From: Antennarius striatus
Lineage: Eukaryota > Chordata > Actinopteri > Lophiiformes > Antennariidae
Reading direction: 5' to 3'
Length of the DNA: 64,000 nt
Assembly: GCF_040054535.1 (NCBI RefSeq)
Contig: NC_090794.1
Span: forward strand, 4,384,501 to 4,448,500
Position 1 is the stretch's first letter. Each line of letters starts with the position of its first letter. The translations under genes and the position numbers were made by a program. Positions 53,588 through 64,000 of the stretch are shown piece after piece. The notes beneath the pieces were generated by a model. The model was not told where the DNA came from and made no database searches. It saw only the letters and a list, made by a program, of their open reading frames with translations.

Positions 53588-56500
53588 ATGTCAAAAAATA
53601 AGAGCAGCGAGTCGGTGAAAGTGGTGGTTCGATGCCGCCCCTTGAACCACAAGGAGGAATCCAGTGGACCTGCGGGGGGCATTGTGCAAATGGACCTGAG
53701 GCTTGGACAGGTGATCCTCAGAAACCCTCGCGCACCTGTCAGCGAGCCCCAGAAAACATTCACATTCGACGCGGTTTATGACGCAAATTCCAAACAGCGA
53801 GACCTGTATGAGGAGAGCGTGCGACCGCTGATAGATTCTGTCCTGGCCGGGTTCAATGGGACCATATTTGCCTACGGACAGACTGGAACTGGGAAGACTT
53901 ACACCATGCAGGGGGCATGGATGGACCCTGAGAAAAGGGGTGTGATCCCCAACGCTTTCGATCACATCTTCACCCACATTTCCCGATCGCAGTCCGATAA
54001 ACAGTACCTGGTGCGGGCATCCTACCTCGAGATCTATCGGGAAGAGATTAGGGATCTCCTTGACCCCAAACATGGAAACACCAGAGCCCTGGAGCTCCGG
54101 GAGAGTCCAGAGTCCGGGGTGTATGTTCCTGACCTCACGTCATGCGTCTGCAAGAGTATCAAGGAGATCGAGGAGGTGATGAACATCGGCAACCAGGCAA
54201 GGGCTGTTGGCGCGACGGACATGAATGAACACTCGTCCCGGTCCCACACCCTGTTCCTGATCACGGTGGAGTGCAGTCAGCCTGGACCTGATGGGAGGAA
54301 ACACATCCGAGTGGGCCGCCTCAACCTGGTGGATCTGGCTGGGAGTGAGCGCCAAGCCAAGACAGGAGTCCAGGGAGAACGCCTGAAAGAGGCCGCCAAG
54401 ATCAACCTTTCCTTGTCAGCATTGGGGAACGTGATCTCAGCGTTGGCCGATGGGCGTAGCGGTCATGTGCCATACCGGGACTCCAAGCTGACCCGTTTGT
54501 TGCAGGACTCTTTGGGTGGGAATGCAAAGACTGTCATGGTTGCCACATTAGGCCCGGCTTCCCAACACTATGATGAGACCCTTACCACTCTACGCTATGC
54601 CAACCGGGCCAAGAACATTCAGAACCAACCCAGAGTCAATGAGGATCCCAAAGATGCCCTACTGCGTGAGTTCCAGAGGGAGATCGCTCGCCTCAGGGCA
54701 CAGCTCAACCACAGGAAGTGGAGGAAACAGAAGAAGGAACAGGTGGAGGGCGAGAGCTGGGATGAAGACACTGAAGGTGAGGAGGAGATTGTGGAGAAGG
54801 AGGCCGAGGACTATGTCAAGTTAGAGGAGCAGCGGTTGGAGATGGAGAAGGAGGCCATTAGGGAAGATCAATTCATGTTGGCTGAGGAGAAGCAGAGGCT
54901 CCTGGGAGAGAAGGAGAGGATGATGGGAGATCTGAGGAAAGAGCAAGAAGCCACAGAGCAACTGACTGCCAAATACAAGGTGAGAGTTCAGCCTTTGAGC
55001 ATCCGGAAAAACAAGGTCCGTGATTATCTTATTCAATAAATGTGGTTCCTACAACACCCGTAAAGCCAAGCCTGTCTCCATAGCAACTCTTCCTTTGACC
55101 TTAACACCCCAAATCTGCCTGTCAAGTCTCCAGATCTGAGGGCAAGATAAACCTGACGTTATAATTCAACCGAGTATTTCTCTTCTAATAAGTTGGCATA
55201 ATAATATAACTCCGCATCCTTTTTAATGTGAGAATTAATTTCTTTAAATGACACAAGTAATAAGAGTTGGTTGTATTCATGCTTCTTCGAATGAGGTGTC
55301 TATATTCAACTAAGCTATCTTAGTAGGTCACTGAGCAAAGTGTGTTGATATTTTTAGCTGTATGTTTGTTAAGTTTTGTGAGATCTTGGCAGTTTAGCAT
55401 TTTAACAGGTATAACTCAGATATCTCAAACATATTCCAGAAATCCCTTTTTATTCCGAGGTCTGGGAGACCCGTGCACGAGCAAGCTAACTAGCCAGTTG
55501 CGTTAACCAGTTAGCTGCAGAGTCATCATTTCTAAAGTATAGCAATATGGACCCAGTGATGTTTGAGTACTGAGGGGTACATAAAGAACAAGAAACCCAA
55601 CAGAAAAATAAAGTACGGCTAATATTGCATCTACATCTATATTGGTTTACTATATATTTGCCTGTTCATTCATTCATCAGTAGGTAAATCATCTCCATAA
55701 AACCTTTGCACTTGGTTTTGATATCTGGAAATAGAAGTGTTCACAATGTGTACAGAATACAGTTATTGTATTCCACGTAGCTCTATTACATTTCATTGAT
55801 GCTATAGAAAGGTTAAGTCAATACTTAACACATACAAATGTTTTGTATGTTCTGCTTTTTTCCACAGTTTGGCTGGAAGTGCATAAAAACTGTTGATCAT
55901 TATACTGTAGCTTAAAATGTCGGTTCCCCCTTTGTTCCATTTAACAATCAAAGACTGAGTCAGGCTTTAATTAATTGCCAGCTCTGACTCATGGCATTTC
56001 TAGTCAATAAGTCACCGATGCAGAATGGCTGCCTGACCGCAGTCTGCCTGGACCACCACACATGAGGCACCGCTGGATCAGAGTCCAGAGCCTCAGGCCC
56101 CTCAGAGAGGAATGTAGAGGAGGAAAGATATTTTCAGTCAGATGTATGGGAACAATAGAGAAGGAAAGTACCTATTTTACTATCCCTCCATGGGAAAGAT
56201 TTGCTGCTTTACAGACTCACAGTTAATATTGTGACAATCTTTGTTGTTGTTTTTACAGACAAAGTAAGTCATTTCTGGTTCAAGAGATAGATAGATAGAT
56301 ACTGTATACTTTATTTATCCCAAACTGGGAAATTTAGGAAATTTAGATCATAAAGTGAGAATGTAAAATACTTTTGATTCAGCAAAAAGTGTTTAAAAAA
56401 CTCTCTGCTATTTTGAAATGCAGAATTTGTAATTAATTAATTAATTAATTAATTAAATGGAGATCTTACCTAGATGCAGTTCAAGTCTAATTCTGTTTCT

Positions 56501-58203
56501 TATCTTGCCCATTTTTAAGAATTATTAATAATATTAACATAACATTTTATATTTCAATATTTATTTTAATACTTAATTTATATGATAATAACAAAAACAG
56601 CAGCTCACCATTAAACAGCCATTTTGTTCCCCTGACATCACTGTGATCGTGATACTTTTCCAGTAAGATCAATCAGCAAATTATAACAGACCTACTTTGA
56701 TTGGCTGAGCCCTATATTAGCCCACCAATGATAGCTCATGGCCTGGAGGTTCCTTCTTTCTCACTACTCGGATAACCAATGAGGCAAAGGTTGCTAGGCA
56801 GAGCTGCCGTCTCAGACAGAGAGCCAGCTTGGAATTGTGGTGGAAATTACCTCATAAATAACCAGTTATTATACATACCATCAGTTTGAACGTCCCTTCT
56901 CCCATTTCTTCCCTTTCTTTCCCTCTCCTCGTCCATCTCACCCCCAAGTATCTATCTATCTATCTATCTATCCCCCCACATGGACGCATACATCACTCAT
57001 AAGTAGGTCGGAGACCAACCATATGAAGGAGTGTTGAATCAGCTGCTGTTTCTGCGGGGGGGCTGTTAGCTAATTAGCCCCCAAGTGCTGCGCTCCATCT
57101 GTAGCTCGTGTTGTGATGTTGGTGCAACTGTTGATTAGTTGTTGTCTCTACTGCTGGAGGGGCCCTCAGCTTTAAACAATGAGAGCAAAAGTAATGATAG
57201 ACCTACTAGAAACCTCTATGCTTAAACCGTCTCACTGGCGAAACTATAAAACCATGAAATATTAAAGAATAAAAATGAGTTAAATCAATCATTTGTTTAC
57301 CATTGATTAAATTGATGGTGGTGGCGGCTGATAACTCTGCTAAAAACTGGTGTAAGGATACAATTGGGGAATATATGAAGTTTAAGAGCATCTTAATTTG
57401 GTGATCAAATATAATGTTCAACTACAACACACTTGTTCCTGTATATTGAGGAGTATGGTTATGACACTGTTTTAGCTTCCAACTGGTTTTTAGAAATTAA
57501 TACTCCTGCTTCCTGTTTATTTCCACACCTCAATGTGTCTTGAGTCGACACAACTCAGTTTGTGTCCTTAGAAAACAACCACATGTAAGTCACTGAGGAG
57601 ACCAGCAGGTTCTCAAAAGGAGACTGCTGCTGTCTTCCACCCATTGGACTATTCTTAGATCCACTTTTCTGGGTCACAACTCTTATATCTCCCTTCTTTC
57701 CTACTGTCTCTCTCTCTCTTTATCTATTCCATGTCATATGTCTCCTTCTTGCTTCCATTTTTAAAAGTAACCGAAACAGGAATTGACTAACTGAAAACAG
57801 AAAAATCCTTCCTAGAGAAGCTACTAGAATAAAATCTGTGGGAAAAAGTGTGCCGTATTTCTCAGATTCTCCTGGCCTGTAGGTTTCTAATGTTAGAAAC
57901 ACAAACATAAATGTTGCATCATCAGGATTTAGAGCAAACCTGGCTCGGAGCAGGATGATAAAACACTCTTTGTTTTTTGTTTCAACCATGAATGTATCTT
58001 TGTTGGCTTTTGTATTGGAAGGAAGTAGACATTAACTGTGAGTTGAGGTCTTTCTACATCCTGTCAGATGATGTTCAGCCAATCAGATTGTATGGTCAAC
58101 AAAAGTTCCCATTGCCTCATGGGAAATATTATCAGCATTACACAAAAAGTCAAACTCAACTTTCCACAGTATATCATAGACTATACACAATGTACAGCAA
58201 ACC

Positions 58204-58256
<53 letters not shown>

Positions 58257-58269
58257 ACGCGCACGCACG

Positions 58270-58308
<39 letters not shown>

Positions 58309-58436
58309 CATTATTGACAGCACGCCTGCTTCCTGTTTATGAAGCTGCTTTCCTGTCTAATTAGAGGTGGATAGAGAGAAGGGGTTCCTTTGTCTGCTGG
58401 TTTGTGTGTATGTATGTGTGTGTGTGTGTGTGCGTG

Positions 58437-58476
<40 letters not shown>

Positions 58477-60493
58477 GTGTCTGTGTCAGAGAAAGAGATC
58501 ATGTGCTTGTTGCTGCTCTCCATCTTTTAGCATGAGAGGCTGCATCACTGAAATATTAATGAATCAACTCCATGTCTGCCTCTGTGTGTGTATGTGTGTG
58601 TGTGTGTGTGTTTTGTTTACACACACTTACACACACACAAAGATAAGAATAACTGAATATCCGATATTAAACATGTTTCTCTTGAGAGATGAGGATGGAT
58701 GTGATGTTTGGAACCACTCTGCCCTCATGAATTCTGCAACACGATGATGCAAACATTGAATAATTAATTTAAATGATTTTAAATTAACATTGAGGCATCA
58801 ACCATTTTTGTTTATTTTATTTTTTTAAGACATCAGGAGATGCAAAAACCTTTATTCAACATTTTATTTACAGATGGAGGAGACAACTGTCACTGAACGT
58901 TAAACTTCAGGCTCTTCTTCTTTGCTTTCAATACGACTGACATGAGGTCTCAAGGTGTTCCAATCTTTACTGTCATTTTAATTCTGGATAAAAATACTTC
59001 TTGCCTTCTCACCTTCCCCTCTCTGCTCCTCTTGCCTCACCTCTGTCGTGCACGAGAGCTGTTGTCGTCACTTTGTATTTATAACCCTGTTGCTCCCAGC
59101 AGGCGCTGTCCTCGCTGTGGTTGGTTGAGGCAGCTCAATATGCAGCGCTTCCCATTCTCTTCACTTTCCTGTCAGGAAATCTGATCAGTCACAGCCGAAA
59201 CAGTTTGAGTGCACACTTAAGGGAGGATTACGCCTTCCCGGCTCGGCCCAGTGGCAGGAAAAGTGTTGTCTTCACCTTTTTTTTTCTGTTCATTCTACCG
59301 ACCCAGATCATAAGGCGTAAGAGTACAGCTGCGTGTTGGATTCATGCTGCAGAGACCTGACAGTTATTGATGGTGAAGCAGAAACACTTAAGGCTAATGC
59401 CTGCTTTTCCCTGTGGCGTTTCAAATAGCAGAACTCCAAAACTAAATGTTATAAGTTAGAAAATCAACTTCATTGAACCATCAAACAGAAACAGCCCTCA
59501 GACAGCCGATCTGTGCAAACAGGAAGGTTTGTAATGACATAATCAAGTTTGACTGTGACCTTTAGCGTAAATCAGACATCCCGGCTGCAGCTTGGTGAGA
59601 CAATCATTCAAGTTCCAGGAAATACTGTATATTAACGGGTCGAATGACAAAAGAGTCGTCTCATGTCATTAAAGGTCATCTGACTTTTTTCATCTTAATT
59701 TCTGATGCATTAGCTCAGACATGAAACAACTGGACCGGAACACGAAGCACCGACATGGGAACCCATGACACCGTGACTGCAGCAAAGACGCTGCAATTTC
59801 AGGAAAAGTTATTTTCCTTCTATTATGTGACTCAAACGTGACACCAAGTCCACTCAGGACCACATCAGGACACTCATCCCTGTCCTCAAAAACAGTTGGC
59901 TGGAAAACTTCAACACGTGATCAATTCGATAGAAAATAAATGTGTGCTTCCATTTTTTATGTTGTAGGACTTGTGCTGGATGAATATCATCTAGTATTAG
60001 AGAAAAATTAAACGTTTTGTGTGGAGTAATGAGGTCTTAAAATTACTATGATGTCATTTAATTCTCTTTATTTATGGAGATTTTAATTGTCTTTACGACC
60101 GGCCTAGCTGTATATGTTGTAAACACTTAGAAGGGTATGACGAGTATTTCTGTAAAGTCATATATTCTTTAGAAAAGCACAAAAGATTCTTCTGAGGGGA
60201 TTATCGTCTTACAGCTGTAAGAGCATCACATGACTTCAACTAGGAATGTTTTCTAGTGGCGAAAAGACTAAAGTGTAAAGAAACCTTTTTGTTTACTTCA
60301 GTTAAGAATGAATAGTAATCTTTTTTACTAGATGAAAACATTTGCAAAATATCGCTAAACCTTATGGAAGTCATTTGATCTGACCAGCCAATCACAGCTC
60401 AGAGACATGAGAGGAAAACCCCTGACATGAATCAGCCCTTTAATGAAGCTGAAAAAAATATGACAACGCACAAAGAGCTACTAACCCAACAGC

Positions 60494-60545
<52 letters not shown>

Positions 60546-60671
60546 ACAAAGGCAGCTGGAAACAAAGAGTCTCTCTGTAAAGACCTGCTGCAGACTCGTT
60601 CTTTATGAAAGATTCCACTGTACTCTCTGCATGAGCTTCAGTATGTTATAGGCATACAAGGAAGAATGCAT

Positions 60672-60709
<38 letters not shown>

Positions 60710-63293
60710 CACTGTCCTGAGACTGGAATGTCACAGTAAATACATCCACGGCCCCTGACCGCCCTTCTTGGGCCCCTTGTCTCTCTTCTCATTTCTACAT
60801 CTTCTTTCTCTCTTCTTTGTTTCTCTCTTGTTATTCTGTTTCTCGTCTCGCTCTCCCCTTTTCTTCATACTCATTTTTTGATTTTGGCCCTCAGGATACG
60901 TGAACACTTTTCTGACTGTGTGACAGATGACATCACCTTGGTGTCAGGCTGCTAATCTCCATGGTAACCAAATGCCCTGTAACCGGGGGCATGACACGAT
61001 GGAGTTTTGTCTTACTAAAAAACAATTTTTAGCTCAGAATTTCTCCACTTCTTCTCTGTTTGTGTCGAATTCATTGGCGTATAGAATCATTCTGTGTGAT
61101 TCAAACTGTTACGGTCATTCATCAAATAATTGATGAAGAAGCAGTTGGTTGGATGTCAGTCCAGAAGGAATCGGATGCAGTATTTTCCTTTTTGAATGCC
61201 CTTCTCTGTCATTTTGTGCGTGTCTCTTTTGATTGTGATTCATGTGGAGGGGGGTCTCAGGTTCTGTTTTGGCCGAGCTCAGCTTGTTATCGTTTGATTT
61301 CAGCTAGCCTTGTCCGGCTCCATCTGCCTCTTCAGCACAATGTCTGCAGCTCACGAAGGTTTCACTATCTGATCCACGTGAACTCAGCTTGACCTCAAAC
61401 AACTCACCTCTTGTCCGTGTTATATTCACAATGATTAGTCCGGCTGCTGGACAGAATAAATTTCAGATGAAATTTGAATAAAAACCTTTTGACTCTGGTT
61501 CTGCTTGATTGTAACACGAGAAAAAACTTCAAGAATCAGAGCAGATGATCTCAGCAGCGTCCAGCGGGATAAACAACTTGATAAGAAACTAACAGTCGAT
61601 GCTCTAGAATGTGTGATAACCCAGTACAAGACATCCACCCATCCATTTTCTTGTAGACGAGATGACCGTAATCATCTTGCTTACAGACGCTTACCCTGAG
61701 CCTTCTTGCTGTGAGGCAACAGCGCTACCCTTAAAATACATAAAGTACAAATATAAGCCTCATAAATTCAATCAAATGTTGTCGAGAAATTGATAAAGAG
61801 AAAAAGAACCTTAAGGATTATATAAACTAATGTATATGAGTGATTAAAAAACATAAAAAATTGATTCAAATGCTAAAACCTTTGTAATGTTTGATTAAAT
61901 CAATAACGCATCGGGACAAACTGTCCTACAATAACGAATATTACAATATTTCATTAAATTAAAAAGATAGCCTCTGAATATTGAAGTTTCATCACATTAT
62001 TACAGGTTTAATATGCCATCTGCTATCAATTTGAGACATGCTGTTTGCTGTAGACTTTTTTAAAAAATAACAAGTTAATGAGGACAGGATCTGGAACACG
62101 TCTCAAAAATAGTCCTGGCACATTTTAATTCACGTACAGTTTGAAGTTAATCTTTAATCCAATCTCAAAATCCAATCAGTGTGTATGCTCATTTAATTTT
62201 CACACATCTGCCGTGCTAGTATACTCAGAGGGACGTTTTGGGGAATTTTCCAAAAAATTAATTAATGAGGATGGGATTTGGTTCCAGAATATCTAAAAAA
62301 AAGTATGTTATTCAAACCTTTTAATACTTGGTTGTGGCCAAACGCTGAGGCTGTGTCTTTTGTGATGTCTAATATTTCTTATTTTGTTTTGGATTATTGT
62401 AATGAGGTTGACATTTGTCTTGTTCATATCTTTTACGACACATTTATTTATGAACTTTAATTCACACTATTATCAGGAAAAGCAGCTGTAGGGGAAAATC
62501 AGTTTGCTAATGAAACAGTTGCTACTAATGGGCTCTCTTCTCTTCGGTCTCTACAACATTGGCCTCAGTTTGTGAAATTCGAATCCAAATATTCTCTTTC
62601 TTTTCTCAGGCGATGGAGAGCAAGCTCCTGGTAGGTGGAAAGAACATCATGGATCACACAAATGAACAGCAGAAGATGCTCGAGATGAAGAGGCAGGAGA
62701 TCGCTGAGCAGGTAAATGTTTGCGTTCTGGTGCCAGAAGGTCAGAAGTTCTATCCCCAGCTCAGCTGTCCACATGTCGAATCAAAAATAGTTCCTCGTGG
62801 CTTTTTCCATTGCCCAAAAGTACATTTTACCTGATGAGGATGGTATAATGAGTGAATTTGGGCTCATTCTACTAAGATTAGTTGAACTCTGATGGTTGTT
62901 TTGCTCCTGTTTCTTTCCTATTTAGTCTGGTATTGGAAAATATCTGCTAATTTCAATTTACGTGTGTCAGATTTTGTCTTTTTCCAGAGTAAATGCAGCT
63001 ACAGAAGTCTAAAGCATGCCTTCTTTACAAAGTCTGTCTACTTATTTAGCAATGTTCTAACTAGAAATGTAACTGTTGATATTTAACTTTACAAAATCCA
63101 GTGGAAAAAGCAAAACTAGCGCAAATAACCCTGTTAAATAAGCAGATGACCTTTTGATCATTGCTTCCAGACACGAAATGAGAGGGAGATTCAGCAGCAG
63201 ATGCTGATGCAGGATGAAGAGACGCTGGAGCTGAGGGAGACTTTCACGTCTCTGCAACAAGAGGTGGAGGCAAAGACCAAGAAGCTGAAGAAG
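53588..63293 (+). CDS. kif3c: Kinesin-2 heavy chain KIF3C, N-terminal part (runs off the window)
   Basis: Plus-end-directed kinesin-2 motor, partner of KIF3A. Coding exons: 53588-54979 (the whole motor, 464 codons), 62610-62711 and 63171-63293, all phase 0. Motifs: P-loop GQTGTGKT (97-104), switch I NEHSSRSH (213-220), switch II DLAGSER (249-255), [17 protein letters not shown], neck [19 protein letters not shown], an acidic stretch (about 388-408), then coiled coil including [23 protein letters not shown]3C rather than KIF3B is indicated by [22 protein letters not shown] and the rab10 neighbour. The Gly/Ser-rich loop-11 insertion of mammalian KIF3C is absent ([20 protein letters not shown] instead). 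The remaining coiled coil and tail lie beyond 64000. Confidence 0.93.
56285..56335. repeat. (ATAG)n plus 'ctttatttatccc..gggaaatt' retroposon tail
   Basis: A short ATAG microsatellite is joined to 'actttatttatcccaaactg', then 'ggaaatt', the commonest teleost retroposon end of this kind (inverse orientation). A (TATC)n run follows at 56947-56972. Confidence 0.6.
58205..58307. repeat. (AC)n compound microsatellite
   Basis: AC repeats with a GCAC-interrupted centre (58258-58270). It pairs with a GT-rich run at 58402-58470, so the two could form an inverted repeat about 100 bp apart. Confidence 0.9.
58402..58470. repeat. (GT)n microsatellite
   Basis: Interrupted GT/GTGC repeats in kif3c intron 1, complementary in composition to the AC run at 58205-58307. 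A further short run is at 58583-58611. Confidence 0.9.
60495..60541. repeat. (CA)n microsatellite
   Basis: Pure CA run in kif3c intron 1. A second one lies at 60674-60707. Confidence 0.95.
61632..61732 (-). repeat. Fragment of the common teleost repeat
   Basis: It contains 'catccacccatccattttct', the inverse of the gatggatg tail, followed by 'ctgagccttcttgctgtgag' and 'gcaacagcgctaccc', known from the same repeat in inverse orientation. Degenerate and truncated. Confidence 0.55.
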
Positions 63294-64000
63294 GTAAAAG
63301 AACAATAATCATGTGTCTACAGATGAGGTGCAGTTGGTCTACTTTAAATTCACACACTTAGTCCTTCATTCTTGTTAATGACAGTACGTATATCCCTCTT
63401 TACTCCTTTGACCCGTGACCCGGTTGCTATTCACTCCCCGTCTTGGATTCATGCTTTGCAAATCTCAGTACCTTAATTTTTTTTTCTGCCGTCCTCTCCT
63501 CTCCTTTCTGGGTCTTTCTCGCATTGCTTCTCTCTCCTCTTAATCTTGGGCCTCTTCACACTTTCCACACTAACCTTCTCCATCTGGTTCCCTTTCTCAA
63601 AGTTTTCAGGATCTCCCAGTAAATCACCCCCTGGATCCCTTCACGCAAACCCAGAAACACAACTATGGGCCTTACAAACTCCTTCCAGATCCAGTTTCTG
63701 AGTGCGGAAGACAATGTGATGATCCTGAATGGATTCTTGCTTTATGCACTAACGTGACCCCTCTCTAGCTGCATGGTTATGCTTTCTGAGAAAGAGGAGG
63801 ATTAAAAGTGGGTGTTTTCACATTGTAATTCCAAGACTCAGAAGGCAGCATGTGAAAAAGTCATTACTTGCATGCAAAGTTAGTCATTAAAGGGATAAAG
63901 AAGGTGTTATCTTCCTTAGGTTGGGCTTAGGGTTCAATGTAGATGTTCATTTCCTCAAAAATGTTTTTATATGGATACCACAAAATCATCGTACTCTGTA
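63294..64000. other. kif3c intron 3, partial
   Basis: It holds a strongly CT-rich stretch (63435-63605). The next expected exon (beginning near LYAKLQ in mammals) was not found before the window ends. Confidence 0.6.

Larger units (their letters stand above)
54980..62609. other. kif3c intron 1 (7.6 kb)
   Basis: It contains microsatellites and repeat tails listed separately and no recognisable gene. ORFs at 57992-58747 and 60427-60651 are made largely of CA/GT repeats. Confidence 0.6.

Noticed and set aside
63615-63770. Open frame after a ttttcag acceptor-like site, considered as the next kif3c exon
   Set aside because: The sequence does not match the expected KIF3C continuation and ends in a stop. 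Probably chance next to a CT-rich tract.

Overview
The window is vertebrate nuclear DNA and almost certainly teleost fish. It has spliced genes with compact GT-AG introns, long (GT)n/(CA)n microsatellites, a tRNA-derived SINE, LINE fossils, Tc1/mariner-type TIR elements, and protein sequences that look like fish orthologues of human genes. Nothing bacterial, viral or organellar is visible.

Layout. (1) 190-9567 (+): the 3' part of map3k5 (ASK1) from the start of the kinase domain to the stop, 16 exons, 695 residues. (2) 11538-16108 (+): complete lrp11, 9 exons, 543 residues, including a Kunitz domain that I do not recall in the mammalian protein. (3) 18416-22173 (-): complete pcmt1, convergent with lrp11, with two alternative C-termini. 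(4) 22532-25685 (+): complete nup43, head-to-head with pcmt1 across 358 bp. (5) 27529-33427 (+): complete lats1, 7 coding exons, 1089 residues, with an eroded UBA region. (6) 33428-38680: lats1 3' UTR, a TIR transposon remnant, a perfect CTCF-type motif, and a pair of diverged tandem blocks. (7) 38681-48907 (-): complete rab10, 6 exons, 201 residues. (8) 49790-51164 (+): a candidate unrecognised three-exon small gene, divergent from rab10. (9) 53588-63293 (+, runs off the window): first three coding exons of kif3c.

In human the order LATS1-NUP43-PCMT1-LRP11 is a 6q25 block and MAP3K5 is also on 6q, whereas RAB10-KIF3C is a 2p23 block. The window therefore contains a junction of two ancestral blocks, between lats1 and rab10, and the repeats and CTCF-type motif are concentrated there. 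Exon boundaries were built by hand from splice signals, reading phase and remembered family sequence. All complete gene models close in frame, which is the main internal check.

The genes do not form a single pathway. map3k5 (stress MAPK) and lats1 (Hippo) are signalling kinases. rab10 and kif3c act in vesicle and microtubule transport. pcmt1 repairs isoaspartyl damage, nup43 is nuclear-pore scaffold, and lrp11 is a type I membrane protein. The strongest observations for follow-up are the Kunitz domain in lrp11, the shortened LATS1 UBA, the candidate small gene with a splice donor inside a microsatellite, a 63-nt near-perfect hairpin after map3k5, and the -CCS end of Rab10.
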